Positions 54,029 through 63,112 of a DNA stretch of 64,000 nucleotides are shown one piece after another. Numbering within the stretch: position 1 is the first letter of the stretch; each line of letters opens with the position of its first letter. The translations under genes and the position numbers were made by a program. The stretch is taken from NCBI RefSeq assembly GCF_900156315.1, contig NZ_FTNI01000003.1, positions 310,001-374,000 of the forward strand, read 5' to 3'. This DNA comes from Microbispora rosea. GTDB taxonomy: Bacteria > Actinomycetota > Actinomycetes > Streptosporangiales > Streptosporangiaceae. Below the pieces are notes generated by a model. The model saw only the letters and a program-made list of their open reading frames with translations, was not told where the DNA came from and searched no databases.

Positions 54029-54415
54029 TCAGCAGTGGACGCAGATCTGGGTGATGTCGTGGTTGGCCGGGTAGTAGTACCACTTGCCGTCGCCGCGGAG
54101 ATCCTCGTACCAGCCGTCGGTCGAGCCGCGGAGGTACATCACCATCCAGCCCCAGTCGAGGGACCTGACCGCGGCCACACCGTTGATCCGATATCCGAGG
54201 TAACCGGTACCGGCGAAGCACGTATGGAATCCACGCGAGTCCACGATGTCGACCTTGCGGCTCGGATTGCTGCAACTCGTGACGACCGGGGCCGCCGTCG
54301 CAGCGGCCATCGCGGGTGAGGCCGTGGCGACGACCGCGCCGGGACCGAGGAGCAACGCTCCGGCAAGTGCGGCCACTCGTACCGTTCTCGGCGAAGGGCC
54401 TGCGCCGTTCTTCAT
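54029..54415 (-). CDS. Small secreted Cys-containing protein, possibly beta/gamma-crystallin-like
   Basis: A 128-residue exported protein: signal peptide to about residue 38 (AMAA), mature ~90 residues with four Cys (SCSN, TCFAG, ICVHC). The GTGYLGYRINGVAAVRSLDWGWMVMYL segment resembles the Greek-key motif of small secreted actinomycete beta/gamma-crystallin/killer-toxin-like proteins. AGGAGGAAG directly upstream fixes ATG 54415. Function unknown; could be antimicrobial or a structural secreted protein. Confidence 0.75.
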   Translation of the reverse strand: MKNGAGPSPRTVRVAALAGALLLGPGAVVATASPAMAAATAAPVVTSCSNPSRKVDIVDSRGFHTCFAGTGYLGYRINGVAAVRSLDWGWMVMYLRGSTDGWYEDLRGDGKWYYYPANHDITQICVHC

Positions 54416-54613
54416 GTGCTTCCTCCTGCTGCCGATGGACATGGGGCGTGGTTCGGGCCGGCAGCCGGCGAGCGGCGGCCGCGTCAGCCGATCCGGTCAC
54501 CATTCAGCCGACACGGCGCTTTGATGTCCTGTTGCGCACACCGACACGAATCAAAACCGGCTGTTCGCGCACCAACCGGCGTGCCGGGGCGGGGCTGCAG
54601 CAGACCGGGCTCG

Positions 54614-54646
54614 GGACGGCCGGCGCGTGAGGCCGCGCGGCCGTCC
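54614..54646 (-). terminator. Terminator after the dehalogenase operon
   Basis: Stem GGACGGCC-GCGCG / CGCGC-GGCCGTCC with one bulged base, 15 bp past the dehalogenase stop on the minus strand. Confidence 0.6.
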
Positions 54647-54660
54647 TCCGCTCGCCGGAC

Positions 54661-55566
54661 CTACCGGGCAGCCGTCTCACGGACGAACGCGGCGACGGCC
54701 TCGCCCAGCTCGCGCCCCGCATCCTCCTGCAGGAAGTGACCGGCGCCGGCGATGACGGGGTGGTCGAGCCCGGCCGCGCCGCGCATGGACTTCTTCAGGA
54801 TCGGCGCCATCCCGCCGGTGATGGGGTCGCGGTCGGAGAACGCGACGAGGAACGGCAGGTCGAGCGTGACGAGGGTCTGCCAGGCCGCGCGGTTGGCGGG
54901 GGCGGCCGGATCGTCGGGGGTGATCGGCACCAGGCCCGGCATCGCCCGCGGTCCCGCCTTGAACTCCTCCGATGGGAATGGCGCGTCGTAGGCCCGCCGT
55001 ACGGGCTCGGGCAGTTCGGTGACGCACCCCGACTGGATGAATCGGGCGATGTCGAGCACGGGTGCCTTCTCGACGGCCTCCCGGAAGCGGTGCCACACCT
55101 CGGGCATCGGGATGTCGCCGGTCGGCAGGCCGGTGTTGGCGGCGACGACCCTGGCGAAGCGGCCGGTGTGCTCGGCGACGAGCCGCAGCCCGATCAGCCC
55201 GCCCCAGTCCTGGCCGACCAGCGTCACCCCGCGCAGGTCGAGCGCGTCGAAGGCGAGCGAGCGCACCCACTCCACGTGCCGGGCGTACGTGTGGTCCTCC
55301 GGGCGGGACGGCTTGTCCGACCGGCCGAAGCCGACCAGGTCGGGGGCGACGGCCCGGCAGCCGGCCTCGGCCAGCACGGCCATCACGTGCCGGTAGAGGA
55401 ACGACCAGCTCGGCTCCCCGTGCAGCAGCAGCACCGGCGGTCCGTCCGCCGGGCCCGCCTCGACGTACGCCATCCGGGCGCCGCCGGTCACCTCGGCGTA
55501 GCGGGGTTCGCAGGGGAAGGCGGGGAGGCCGGCGAAGCGCTCGTCGGGAGTGCGGAGGAAGTCCAT
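54661..55566 (-). CDS. dhlA: Haloalkane dehalogenase
   Basis: A 301-residue alpha/beta-hydrolase of haloalkane dehalogenase subfamily I. Signature: VLLLHGEPSWSFLYRHVMAVLAEAG (oxyanion/E51-P-S-W53) and nucleophile D120 followed by W121 in LVGQDWGGLIG (Asp in place of Ser, Trp as halide ligand). Acid Asp in SDRDPIT and His in AGAGHFLQED complete the triad. It should hydrolyse haloalkanes to alcohols. ATG 55566 is chosen because AAAGG lies 7 bp before; a GTG 9 bp upstream is less likely. Symbol given by similarity of motifs to DhlA; the true substrate is unknown. Confidence 0.85.
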   Translation of the reverse strand: MDFLRTPDERFAGLPAFPCEPRYAEVTGGARMAYVEAGPADGPPVLLLHGEPSWSFLYRHVMAVLAEAGCRAVAPDLVGFGRSDKPSRPEDHTYARHVEWVRSLAFDALDLRGVTLVGQDWGGLIGLRLVAEHTGRFARVVAANTGLPTGDIPMPEVWHRFREAVEKAPVLDIARFIQSGCVTELPEPVRRAYDAPFPSEEFKAGPRAMPGLVPITPDDPAAPANRAAWQTLVTLDLPFLVAFSDRDPITGGMAPILKKSMRGAAGLDHPVIAGAGHFLQEDAGRELGEAVAAFVRETAAR

Positions 55567-55590
55567 GGGGGGCACCTTTACGTTGTAGAT

Positions 55591-56025
55591 TCACATCTGG
55601 ATCGGTTCGTCCAGTGCGGCGCGGATGCGGGCGGCGTAGTCCTCGATCTCGGCGTCGCCGTCGTACTTGACCCGGGGCCAGAAGAAACCGCGCAGGCCGT
55701 CCTTGCGGTTGCGCGGCACGACGTGGACGTGCAGGTGGGGCACGCTCTGGCTGATGCGGTTGTTCATCGCGACGAACGTGCCGGCCGCGCCGGCGCCCGC
55801 CTCGACCGCCCGCGCGACGGCCTGGACCCGGGCGAAGAACGGCCCGACCTCCTCCGCCGGAAGGTCCGGCAGGGTCTCGACGTGCCCGCGCGGCACGACG
55901 AGCACGTGCCCCTTGAACACCGGCCGGGTGTCAAGGAAGGCCGCCGCGACCTCGTCGTCCAGCACCACGTGGGCGGGCCGCTCCCCCGCCGCGATCTCGC
56001 AGAACACGCAGCCGTCCACGGTCAC
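55591..56025 (-). CDS. HIT-family nucleotide hydrolase/transferase
   Basis: A 144-residue HIT protein: CVFCEIAAGERPAHVVLDDEVAAAFLDTRPVFKGHVLVVPRGHVETLPDL at the N-terminus and the HxHxH triad in VPHLHVHVVPRNRKDG. It hydrolyses or transfers nucleotide monophosphate groups (Ap4A/AMP-type). GTG at 56025 overlaps the acyl-CoA dehydrogenase stop (GTGA). Confidence 0.9.
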   Translation of the reverse strand: MTVDGCVFCEIAAGERPAHVVLDDEVAAAFLDTRPVFKGHVLVVPRGHVETLPDLPAEEVGPFFARVQAVARAVEAGAGAAGTFVAMNNRISQSVPHLHVHVVPRNRKDGLRGFFWPRVKYDGDAEIEDYAARIRAALDEPIQM

Positions 56026-57182
56026 CAGCCGACCGTGGCGTCGCCCTCGACGAGGGCCCTGGCGATGATCAGCCGCTGCACGTCGTTGGTGCCCTCCCCG
56101 ATCGCCATGAGCGGCGCGTCCCGATAGAGACGCTCGACCACGAACTCCTGCGAGTAGCCGTAGCCGCCGTGGACCCGCATCGCCTCCATCGTCGTCCTGA
56201 GCGCCACCTCGGAGGCGAAGTACTTCGCCATCGCGGCCTCGCTGCGCACCGGTCCCGCCTCCGACCGCACAGCGGCCCAGTACGTCATGAGCCTGGCCGC
56301 CTGGATCTCGGTCGCCATGTCGGCCAGCTTGAGCTGGATCGCCTGGAAATCGGCGATGGGCTGCCCGAACGCGTGCCGTTCGCGGGCGTAGCCCAGCGCC
56401 GCGTCGTAGGCGCACTGCGCGACGCCGACCGCGCGGGCGGCGATGTTGAGACGGCCGAGTTCGAGCGCGGAGAGCACCTGCTGCATGCCGCGCCCCTCGG
56501 TGCCTCCGAGCAGCCGCGACGCCGGCACGCGCACGCCGTCGAGGACGACCTCGCACGTCTCGGTGCCCTTGTAGCCCAGCTTGGGCAGGTCGCGGCTGAC
56601 GGTCAGGCCCTCGCTGCCGGCGTCCACCAGCAGCACCGACATCCCTCGATGGGCGGGCGTCTCGATCGAGGTCTTCACCAGGACGGGCAGCGGGTCGGCG
56701 TGCCGCGCGTTGGTGATCCACGTCTTGGTCCCGGTGACGACGTAGTGGTCGCCGTCGCGGACCGCCCGGGTGGCGATGCCCTGCAGGTCGGTGCCCGCGC
56801 CCGGCTCGGTCAGCGCGATCCCGGTGCGGCGGGCGCCGGTGGCCAGGTCGGGCAGGTAGTGGCGGCGCTGCTCGTCCGTGCCGTATCTGGCGATCATCCA
56901 GGTCGACAGGGAGTGGGAGCCGAGGATCCCGGCCACGCCCATCCAGCCCCGGGCGATCTCCTCGAAGACGAGGGCGAACGACACCCGGTCGAGGTCGAGC
57001 CCGCCGTACTCCTCCGGGACGGTGATGCCGAACAGTCCCAGTTGCGCGAACCGCCGGACGATCTCCTCCGGATAGCGCCCGGCGCGCTCCCACTCGGAGG
57101 CGACGGGGACGATCTCCTTGTCCACGAACTCCCGCAGCGTGCGCCGGAACAGCCGCTGCTCCTCGTTCAGCTCGAAGTCCAC
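56022..57182 (-). CDS. Acyl-CoA dehydrogenase
   Basis: A 386-residue FAD enzyme introducing an alpha-beta double bond into acyl-CoA. Conserved regions: RRTLREFVDKEIVPVASEWE, GLFGITVPEEYGGLDLD, AGTDLQGIATRAV (FAD loop), WITNARHADPLPVLVKT, GTETCEVVLDGVRVPASRLLGG, and the C-terminal YGYSQEFVVERLYRDAPLMAIGEGTNDVQ with the catalytic Glu in the GEGT segment. Its ATG shares one base with the MaoC stop region. It forms an acyl-CoA module with MaoC. Confidence 0.94.
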   Translation of the reverse strand: MDFELNEEQRLFRRTLREFVDKEIVPVASEWERAGRYPEEIVRRFAQLGLFGITVPEEYGGLDLDRVSFALVFEEIARGWMGVAGILGSHSLSTWMIARYGTDEQRRHYLPDLATGARRTGIALTEPGAGTDLQGIATRAVRDGDHYVVTGTKTWITNARHADPLPVLVKTSIETPAHRGMSVLLVDAGSEGLTVSRDLPKLGYKGTETCEVVLDGVRVPASRLLGGTEGRGMQQVLSALELGRLNIAARAVGVAQCAYDAALGYARERHAFGQPIADFQAIQLKLADMATEIQAARLMTYWAAVRSEAGPVRSEAAMAKYFASEVALRTTMEAMRVHGGYGYSQEFVVERLYRDAPLMAIGEGTNDVQRLIIARALVEGDATVGW

Positions 57183-57700
57183 TACGCCTCCATCGGGCCG
57201 GTCTTGGCACGCGGGAAATACCCCTTGTCATGAGGCGCGTCGCGCTTGTAGACCATCACCGCGCGCCGCCACGACATCACCTCGTCCCCGTCCTGGTTCA
57301 GGCCCCGCGTGCGGCAGGTGACGATGCCGGCGTACGGCCGGGACCGCGATTCACGCTTGTCCACCACGATCGACTCGGCGTACAGGGTGTCGCCCACGAA
57401 GACCGGATGGGTCAGCCGGATCTCGTCCCAGCCGAGGTTCATCATGGCCGTCTGGCTGACGTCGATGACCGACAACCCGAGCACGACCGCCACCGAGAAC
57501 CCCGAGTTCACGATGATCTTCCCGACCGGAGCCCGGGCGGCGAAGTGCGCGTTGAAGTGGTTCTGGTTGGTGTTCATCGTCAGCAGCGTGAACCAGGTGT
57601 TGTCGGCCTCGCTGATCGTCCGGCCGAGCGGGTGCTGGTAGACGTCGCCGACCACGAAGTCCTCGTAGTAGCGCCCGAGGCGGGCTTCATGGACCGTCAC
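57182..57700 (-). CDS. MaoC-like hydratase
   Basis: A 172-residue hot-dog enzyme: GRYYEDFVVGDVYQHPLGRTISEADNTWFTLLTMNTNQNHFNAHFA, then VVLGLSVIDVSQTAMMNLGWDEIRLTHPVFVGDTLYAESIVVDKRESRSRP. The N-Q-N-H-F-N segment is the active-site region of the mesaconyl-CoA/beta-methylmalyl-CoA hydratase-like MaoC group; the usual hydratase Asp is replaced, as in that group. Hydrates an enoyl-CoA; likely acts with the dehydrogenase directly after it. GTG start. Confidence 0.9.
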   Translation of the reverse strand: MTVHEARLGRYYEDFVVGDVYQHPLGRTISEADNTWFTLLTMNTNQNHFNAHFAARAPVGKIIVNSGFSVAVVLGLSVIDVSQTAMMNLGWDEIRLTHPVFVGDTLYAESIVVDKRESRSRPYAGIVTCRTRGLNQDGDEVMSWRRAVMVYKRDAPHDKGYFPRAKTGPMEA

Positions 57701-57917
57701 ACCAGAAGACTATTCTGGATCAGCTCGACGCGGGGCGGGCCCGGCCCGCGGACGCCGTTCGCGCGCCCGTCCTCCGTGCGTGTGTCCCGCGGCCCTGGTG
57801 CGTCCTGGTGCGGCCTGGTGCTGCGGTCGAGTTCCGGCAGAGCGGCGGCGTTCCGAATTCCTCTTCCCGGATTCACGTCCGCCGCCAGTGGCCCGCGCCG
57901 GCCTCGGCACGTCTGTA

Positions 57918-58922
57918 TCAGGGGGCGTCGGCCTCCTGGCGCGCTTCGCGCCGTGTCTCCGGCGCCTCGCTCAGGCCCTCCGCGGGCTCGGGGTTCTTCG
58001 GGGGATCGCGGGGGTCGACGTACGGCTCCGCGGGGGACTCGCCTGCGGCGATCCTGCGCCCGCGCTGGAGCTCGGCGTCGAGTTCCGCGCCGCTGAGGAT
58101 GACGATGTTCGACAGCCACAGCCAGACGAGGAAGACGACCACGGCCGCGAGCGTGCCGTAGGTCTTGTTGTAGGAGCCGAACCGTGCGACGTACAGCCCG
58201 AATCCGGCGGACACCACGACCCAGGCCACGACGGCGAGCAGGCTGCCGGGGCTGAGCCACCGCACGCCGGGCTGGCGGACGTTGGGCGCGGCGTAGTAGA
58301 GCAGGGTGATCATGGCCCCCGCGAGCAGCACGAGGACCGGCCACTTCACGATGCTCCAGACGGTGACCGCGGCGGGCCCGACACCGAGCAGGTTCCCCGC
58401 GATCTCGGCGAGGCGGCCGGTGAAGGTGACGGCCAGCACGGAGGCCGCCATCAGGATGACCAGCAGGAGTGTCAGCCCCACCCGGAGCGGGGTCACCTTC
58501 CAGAACGGACGGCCCTCGCGGATGTCGAAGATCGCGTTGCTCGCCCGGATGAACGCCCCGATGTAGCCGGAGGCCGCCCACAGCGCGAACAGCAGGCCCG
58601 TGATCGCGAACACCCCGGCGGTGCCCTGGTGCTGCTGGACGTTGGCGAGGCCGGTCTGCAGCATCTGCTGGACCGGCCCCGGCGTCAGCGACTTGATGTT
58701 CCCGAGCAGCGGGCCGGTGGCGCTCTGCCCCAGCAGGCCGAGTATCGACACCAGCACGATGAGCCCGGGGAAGATCGAGAGGACGGCGTAGTACGTCAGC
58801 GAAGCCGCCCAGTCGGGGACATTGTCCTCCTTGAACTCCTTGGCCGTGCGCTTGACGACTCCCATCCAGTCGCGGCGCGACAGCCTCTCCAGCGGCCCCC
58901 GCTCGTCCTCGGGGTCGGTCAT
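57918..58922 (-). CDS. YihY/BrkB-family membrane protein
   Basis: A 334-residue inner-membrane protein with about six helices: LTYYAVLSIFPGLIVLVSILGLLG (family hallmark), FAITGLLFALWAASGYIGAFIRASNAIFDIREGRPFWK, LLYYAAPNVRQPGVRWLSPGSLLAVVAWVVVSAGFGLYVARFGSYNKTYGTLAAVVVFLVWLWLSNIVILSGAELDAEL. The acidic/basic C-terminal tail of ~50 residues is disordered. Role of the family is uncertain. ATG overlaps the DUF3618 stop. Confidence 0.9.
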   Translation of the reverse strand: MTDPEDERGPLERLSRRDWMGVVKRTAKEFKEDNVPDWAASLTYYAVLSIFPGLIVLVSILGLLGQSATGPLLGNIKSLTPGPVQQMLQTGLANVQQHQGTAGVFAITGLLFALWAASGYIGAFIRASNAIFDIREGRPFWKVTPLRVGLTLLLVILMAASVLAVTFTGRLAEIAGNLLGVGPAAVTVWSIVKWPVLVLLAGAMITLLYYAAPNVRQPGVRWLSPGSLLAVVAWVVVSAGFGLYVARFGSYNKTYGTLAAVVVFLVWLWLSNIVILSGAELDAELQRGRRIAAGESPAEPYVDPRDPPKNPEPAEGLSEAPETRREARQEADAP

Positions 58923-59848
58923 CGGTGCGCGAACCTCCGCATGAACGGGCGACGTGGCTGCGAGAACATCCGGCGACCGCCGAACACCCGGGACCGGCCG
59001 AGCATGCCGAGCATCCCCGTCCCGCCGGGCCTGCTCTTGCGGCCGAACACGCCCATCCCGCGAGCCATGCTCTTGCGGCCGAACATGCTCATGCCGCCGC
59101 GCGTCCTCTTCCCGCCGAACGCGCCCTTGCCGCCGAGCGGGCCCATGCCGCCGGCCCTGCTCCTGGCGCCGAACATGCGCGAACCGAACGGCCGCGATCC
59201 GCCGCGCGTCTTCCCGATCTTGCCGGAGGCGCCGAACATCCCCCTGCCCGTGCGGGCTCCGCCGAAGCCGCGCATCCGTGGCGTGCCGGCCTTGCCGGAG
59301 ACGCCCGGCTTCTGGAACATGCCGGGCATACCGGGCCTCGCCCCGCGGCCCTGGCTCCGGGTGATCCTTCGCAGCAGCAGCAGCGCGGTGCCCGCGGCTC
59401 CGGCGGCGGCGATCAGGCCGGGACGTCGCTTCGCCTCCTCGCCGACCCTTCCCGCGGCTCCGCGCAGCGGTTGCGGCGTGGCCTCGCGCACTCGTCCGGT
59501 GACACCGGCCACCCTGGCCCGCGCTGCCGCGGTGGTCGCGTGCACGCGCTCCTGCGCCCGCGCCTTCACGTCGGCCTTGGCGGCCAGCGCCTCGATCGTG
59601 TCGCCGAGGTGGTCGCGGGTCCGCTCGATCTCCTGGCGGACCTCGGCGATCTCGTCGTGGCCCTTCTTCCCCTCGCCCTCGCCCCTGGTCTCGGTGTCCC
59701 GGGCCGCGGCGACGGGCTCGGGTCCGGGCCGCGACTGCCGTACGGCGTTCAGCGACTCCGTCTCGGTGACCGGCTCGGACACGTCCTGATTGTGAACACC
59801 CACGGTCCCGGCGCTCGGCCGGGCCGCTCCGGGTTCGGTCTCGGTCAT
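58919..59848 (-). CDS. DUF3618 domain protein with Gly/Arg/Met/Phe-rich C-terminal tail
   Basis: A 309-residue protein: a disordered acidic start, the DUF3618 part at about residues 65-100 (EIAEVRQEIERTRDHLGDTIEALAAKADVKARA), one short membrane-type segment (RPGLIAAAGAAGTALLLLRR), then a ~135-residue tail of MFG-R-GG type: FGGARTGRGMFGAS, GSRPFGSRMFGARSRAGGMGPLGGKG, MSMFGRKSMARGMGVFGRKSRPGG, repeated in loose units of ~20. The tail is strongly basic and low-complexity. Family function unknown; often beside holin-like PF07332 genes, as here. Confidence 0.85.
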   Translation of the reverse strand: MTETEPGAARPSAGTVGVHNQDVSEPVTETESLNAVRQSRPGPEPVAAARDTETRGEGEGKKGHDEIAEVRQEIERTRDHLGDTIEALAAKADVKARAQERVHATTAAARARVAGVTGRVREATPQPLRGAAGRVGEEAKRRPGLIAAAGAAGTALLLLRRITRSQGRGARPGMPGMFQKPGVSGKAGTPRMRGFGGARTGRGMFGASGKIGKTRGGSRPFGSRMFGARSRAGGMGPLGGKGAFGGKRTRGGMSMFGRKSMARGMGVFGRKSRPGGTGMLGMLGRSRVFGGRRMFSQPRRPFMRRFAHR

Positions 59849-60243
59849 CTGCGCGCACTCTCCTTCATGACGTCGATGTCTGCTTTGAGGCTGCGCATCG
59901 CCTCGTCGGGAGTGGGCGGCGTCGCGCGGGACACCTGCTCCTTACCCACCAGGGCGAGCAGTCCGGCGAGCGCCAGCAGCGCGGCGCCTATGATCAGGGC
60001 GCTGGCCCAGGCCGGCAGCACGAGCGCGAGCGCCAGGATCGCCGTGGCCACGAGGGCTCCTCCGCCGTAGAACGCGACGAGGCCCGCGGCGCCGAGCAGG
60101 CCCGCGCCCATGCCCGCGCGTTTGCCCTTCCGAGTCATCTCCAGCCGCGCCAGCCGCAGCTCGTCGCGGATCAGCCGGGAGACGTCCTCGGACAGCCGGC
60201 GCACGAGTTCGCCCGTGGACAGCGACTCCTTCTGGATGGTCAT
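59845..60243 (-). CDS. Phage_holin_3_6-type (PF07332) membrane protein
   Basis: A 132-residue protein: amphipathic SLSTGELVRRLSEDVSRLIRDELRLARLEMTRKGKRAG, then two hydrophobic helices (GLLGAAGLVAFYGGGALVATAILALALVLP; ALIIGAALLALAGLLALVG) and a charged tail. Named for weak holin similarity, but in actinobacteria it is chromosomal and linked to DUF3618 genes, so not evidence of a prophage. First gene of the three-gene operon with the two above. Confidence 0.88.
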   Translation of the reverse strand: MTIQKESLSTGELVRRLSEDVSRLIRDELRLARLEMTRKGKRAGMGAGLLGAAGLVAFYGGGALVATAILALALVLPAWASALIIGAALLALAGLLALVGKEQVSRATPPTPDEAMRSLKADIDVMKESARR

Positions 60244-60337
60244 GGCCTGCCTCCCTTCCAGGGTTGGGAAGCGCCTACCCGCAGCCGAGAGCCCTAACCA
60301 CGGGCCTCGGCGGGGTGAACGGCCAGGCTGTTACACA

Positions 60338-60348
60338 TGAAAGTTTCA
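60338..60348. promoter_or_regulatory. GAAANTTTC box (perfect palindrome) upstream of GH48
   Basis: TGAAAGTTTCA, identical arms to box 1 of the xylanase promoter. 95 bp past the start of the divergent gene and 115 bp before the GH48 promoter. Confidence 0.6.
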
Positions 60349-60452
60349 GTTATGAATTAGCGCCACATCTGTCAGAGGCGGGCAAAAGGCCAGCAAGGGG
60401 CCCCGGCTCACCGTCCGATGGGACGGACGCGTGAGGCGTCGGCAACCCGTCA

Positions 60453-60480
60453 TTGACATACCGGGGGCCCAATCCACAAT
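60453..60480 (+). promoter_or_regulatory. Putative promoter of the GH48 gene
   Basis: -35 TTGACA at 60453-60458, 16-bp spacer, -10 CACAAT at 60475-60480. The CebR box begins 8 bp after the -10, over the expected transcription start. Confidence 0.6.
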
Positions 60481-60487
60481 CCTGAGG

Positions 60488-60501
60488 TGGGAGCGCTCCC
60501 A
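60488..60501. promoter_or_regulatory. CebR-type operator, perfect
   Basis: TGGGAGCGCTCCCA, the 14-bp palindrome known as the binding site of CebR/CelR (LacI family, released by cello-oligosaccharides) in Streptomyces and Thermobifida. Placed at the start of transcription. Confidence 0.9.
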
Positions 60502-60609
60502 TCGTATCGGTTCAGATCCACCCTTGCCCGCATCGGTCACGAAATGCGCTACCTGGCGTTTCTCCACCCGATGCTCCCACCCCCAATCCCCTTTGGAGAC
60601 CCTCCTCAA

Positions 60610-63096
60610 ATGCGAACGAGAGCTCTGAGTACGGGAGCGCTCCCACGATCGCGGAGACGGCTCGCCCTGCTGGCGGCCGCCTCCGTGTCGGGCGGCCTCC
60701 TCGTCGGGCTGGCGCAGACCCCTGCGTCCGCCGCCGTGTCCTGCGACGTCCAGTACGCGCTCAACTCCTGGGGTTCCGGATCAGGCGGTTTCACGGCCAG
60801 CCTGGACATCAAGAACCTGGGCGACGCGATCAACAACTGGACGCTCAGGTTCAACTTCCCCAACGGGCAGCGGCTGTCGAACGGCTGGTCGGCGAACTGG
60901 AGCCAGAGCGGCGCCACCGTCACGGCCACGAGCATGTCGTGGAACGGGAACCTCGGCACCGGCGCGACGACCAACATCGGGTTCCAGGGAACGTGGTCCG
61001 GCAGCAACAACAAGCCCGCCTCGTTCTCCATCAACGGCGTGACCTGTGGGGCGACCGTCAGTCCCTCACCGAGCCCCTCGCCGAGCCGGTCGCCCAGCCC
61101 CTCCCCGAGCCCGTCGGCCAGCCCGTCCGCCTCGCCGTCGGCCTCGCCCTCCGCCTCTCCCTCGGCGTCGCCGTCCGCGTCGCCGTCGGCGAGCCCCTCG
61201 CCGGGGACCAACGAGTACATCAACAACTTCATGACGATGTACAACAAGATCCACGACCCGGCCAACGGGTACTTCTCGCCCCAGGGCGTGCCGTACCACT
61301 CGGTCGAGACGCTGCTCGTGGAGGCTCCCGACCAGGGCCACGAGACGACGTCCGAGGCGTTCAGCTACTACCTGTGGCTGGAGGCGATGTACGGCAAGAT
61401 CACCGGTGACTGGTCGAAGTTCAACACCGCGTGGACGACGATGGAGAAGTACATCATCCCGTCGCACAACGACCAGCCCACCAACGACAAGTACGACGCC
61501 AGCAAGCCGGCTACGTACGCGGGCGAGTGGAACGACATCAGCCAATACCCGTCCAGGCTCGACAGCGGCGTCAGCGTCGGCAGCGACCCGATCGCGGGCG
61601 AGCTGAAGTCCGCCTACGGCACCTCCGACATCTACGGCATGCACTGGCTGCTGGACGTCGACAACACCTACGGCTACGGCCGCTGCGGCGACGGCACCAC
61701 CAAGCCGGCGTACATCAACACCTACCAGCGCGGGCCCGAGGAGTCGGTCTTCGAGACCATCCCGCAGCCGTCGTGCGACACCTTCAAGTTCGGCGGCCCG
61801 AACGGGTACCTCGACCTGTTCACGGGTGACGCGTCGTACGCGAAGCAGTGGAAGTACACCAACGCGCCGGACGCCGACGCCCGCGCCGTCCAGGCCGCCT
61901 ACTGGGCGCTGACCTGGGCGACCGAGCAGAACAAGCAGTCGCAGATCTCCACCTCCGTGGCCAACGCCGCGAAGATGGGCGACTACCTGCGCTACGCGAT
62001 GTACGACAAGTACTTCAAGCAGGCGGGCTGCACCAGCACCTCCTGCCCGGCGGGCTCCGGCAAGAACTCGTCGAACTACCTGCTGTCCTGGTACTACGCC
62101 TGGGGCGGCGCGACCGACACGTCGGCCGGCTGGGCCTGGCGCATCGGCTCCAGCCACAACCACGGCGGCTACCAGAACCCGATGGCGGCCTGGGCGCTGT
62201 CGAACGTCAACGCGCTGAAGCCCAAGGGCGCGACCGCCGTCACCGACTGGTCGACCAGCCTCACCCGCCAGCTGCAGTTCTACAAGTGGCTGCAGTCGGC
62301 CGAGGGCGCCATCGCCGGTGGCGCGACCAACAGCTGGGAGGGCCACTACGCCTCCCCGCCGTCGAGCCTGCCGAAGTTCTTCGGCATGGCCTATGACTGG
62401 GAGCCGGTCTACCACGACCCGCCGTCGAACCAGTGGTTCGGCTTCCAGGCGTGGTCGATGGAGCGCGTGGCGGAGTACTACTACGCCACGGGCAACGCCG
62501 ACGCCAAGGGCATCCTCGACAAGTGGGTCGCCTGGGCGCTGTCCGGCACCACGGTGAACTCCGACGGCACCTTCCAGATCCCGTCGACGCTGCACTGGAC
62601 CGGCCAGCCGGACGCCAGCTTCAGCGGCACCGGGATGCCGCCGGCCAACTCCGGCCTGCACGTGACCATCGCCGACTACACCGACGACATCGGCGTGGCC
62701 GGTTCGTACGCCAAGACCCTGATGTTCTACGCGGCCAAGTCGGGCAACGCCCAGGCCAAGAGCACCGCGAAGGCGCTGCTCGACGGCATCTGGAAGAACA
62801 ACCAGGACTCCAAGGGCGTGTCGGTCGCCGAGACCAAGACGGACTACAACCGCCTCGACGACCCGATCTACGTCCCGTCCGGCTGGACCGGCAAGATGCC
62901 GAACGGCGACCCGATCAACAGCAACTCGACCTTCATCTCCATCCGGTCCTGGTACAAGAACGACCCGGACTGGCCGAAGGTCCAGTCGTACCTGAACGGT
63001 GGATCGGCTCCGGTCTTCCACTACCACCGCTTCTGGGCGCAGACCGATGTGGCCACCGCGCTCGGACAGTACGGCCTGCTCTTCCCCAACGGCTGA
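60610..63096 (+). CDS. Secreted CBM2-GH48 cellulase (reducing-end cellobiohydrolase type)
   Basis: An 828-residue exported processive cellulase. Signal peptide to ~residue 41 (SASA). N-terminal CBM2 ~43-147 ([57 protein letters not shown], closing Cys), Ser-Pro-Ala linker ~148-197, GH48 to the end: [60 protein letters not shown] (around residues 244-250 lies the conserved acid region), [18 protein letters not shown], and closing [28 protein letters not shown]. Releases cellobiose from cellulose chain ends. GGAG lies 12 bp upstream of the ATG. A second CebR-like box lies inside codons 8-12. Confidence 0.96.
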   Translation: MRTRALSTGALPRSRRRLALLAAASVSGGLLVGLAQTPASAAVSCDVQYALNSWGSGSGGFTASLDIKNLGDAINNWTLRFNFPNGQRLSNGWSANWSQSGATVTATSMSWNGNLGTGATTNIGFQGTWSGSNNKPASFSINGVTCGATVSPSPSPSPSRSPSPSPSPSASPSASPSASPSASPSASPSASPSASPSPGTNEYINNFMTMYNKIHDPANGYFSPQGVPYHSVETLLVEAPDQGHETTSEAFSYYLWLEAMYGKITGDWSKFNTAWTTMEKYIIPSHNDQPTNDKYDASKPATYAGEWNDISQYPSRLDSGVSVGSDPIAGELKSAYGTSDIYGMHWLLDVDNTYGYGRCGDGTTKPAYINTYQRGPEESVFETIPQPSCDTFKFGGPNGYLDLFTGDASYAKQWKYTNAPDADARAVQAAYWALTWATEQNKQSQISTSVANAAKMGDYLRYAMYDKYFKQAGCTSTSCPAGSGKNSSNYLLSWYYAWGGATDTSAGWAWRIGSSHNHGGYQNPMAAWALSNVNALKPKGATAVTDWSTSLTRQLQFYKWLQSAEGAIAGGATNSWEGHYASPPSSLPKFFGMAYDWEPVYHDPPSNQWFGFQAWSMERVAEYYYATGNADAKGILDKWVAWALSGTTVNSDGTFQIPSTLHWTGQPDASFSGTGMPPANSGLHVTIADYTDDIGVAGSYAKTLMFYAAKSGNAQAKSTAKALLDGIWKNNQDSKGVSVAETKTDYNRLDDPIYVPSGWTGKMPNGDPINSNSTFISIRSWYKNDPDWPKVQSYLNGGSAPVFHYHRFWAQTDVATALGQYGLLFPNG
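60632..60645. promoter_or_regulatory. Second CebR-type operator, inside the GH48 signal-peptide codons
   Basis: CGGGAGCGCTCCCA, 13 of 14 positions matching the CebR box (12-bp core perfect), 144 bp after the first box. Lies within the reading frame of the signal peptide, so an intragenic roadblock-type site is possible. Confidence 0.75.
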
Positions 63097-63112
63097 GCAC
63101 GCCCCGTAAGCC

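Larger units (their letters stand above)
60244..60609. other. Regulatory region before the GH48 cellulase gene
   Basis: 366 bp between the divergent holin-like gene and the GH48 gene. It holds a GAAANTTTC palindrome, a TTGACA/CACAAT promoter and a CebR-type operator, annotated separately. No gene seen. Confidence 0.7.

Noticed and set aside
59845-60243. Prophage because of the holin-type gene
   Set aside because: PF07332 proteins are ordinary chromosomal membrane proteins in actinobacteria, linked to DUF3618; no other phage gene is near.
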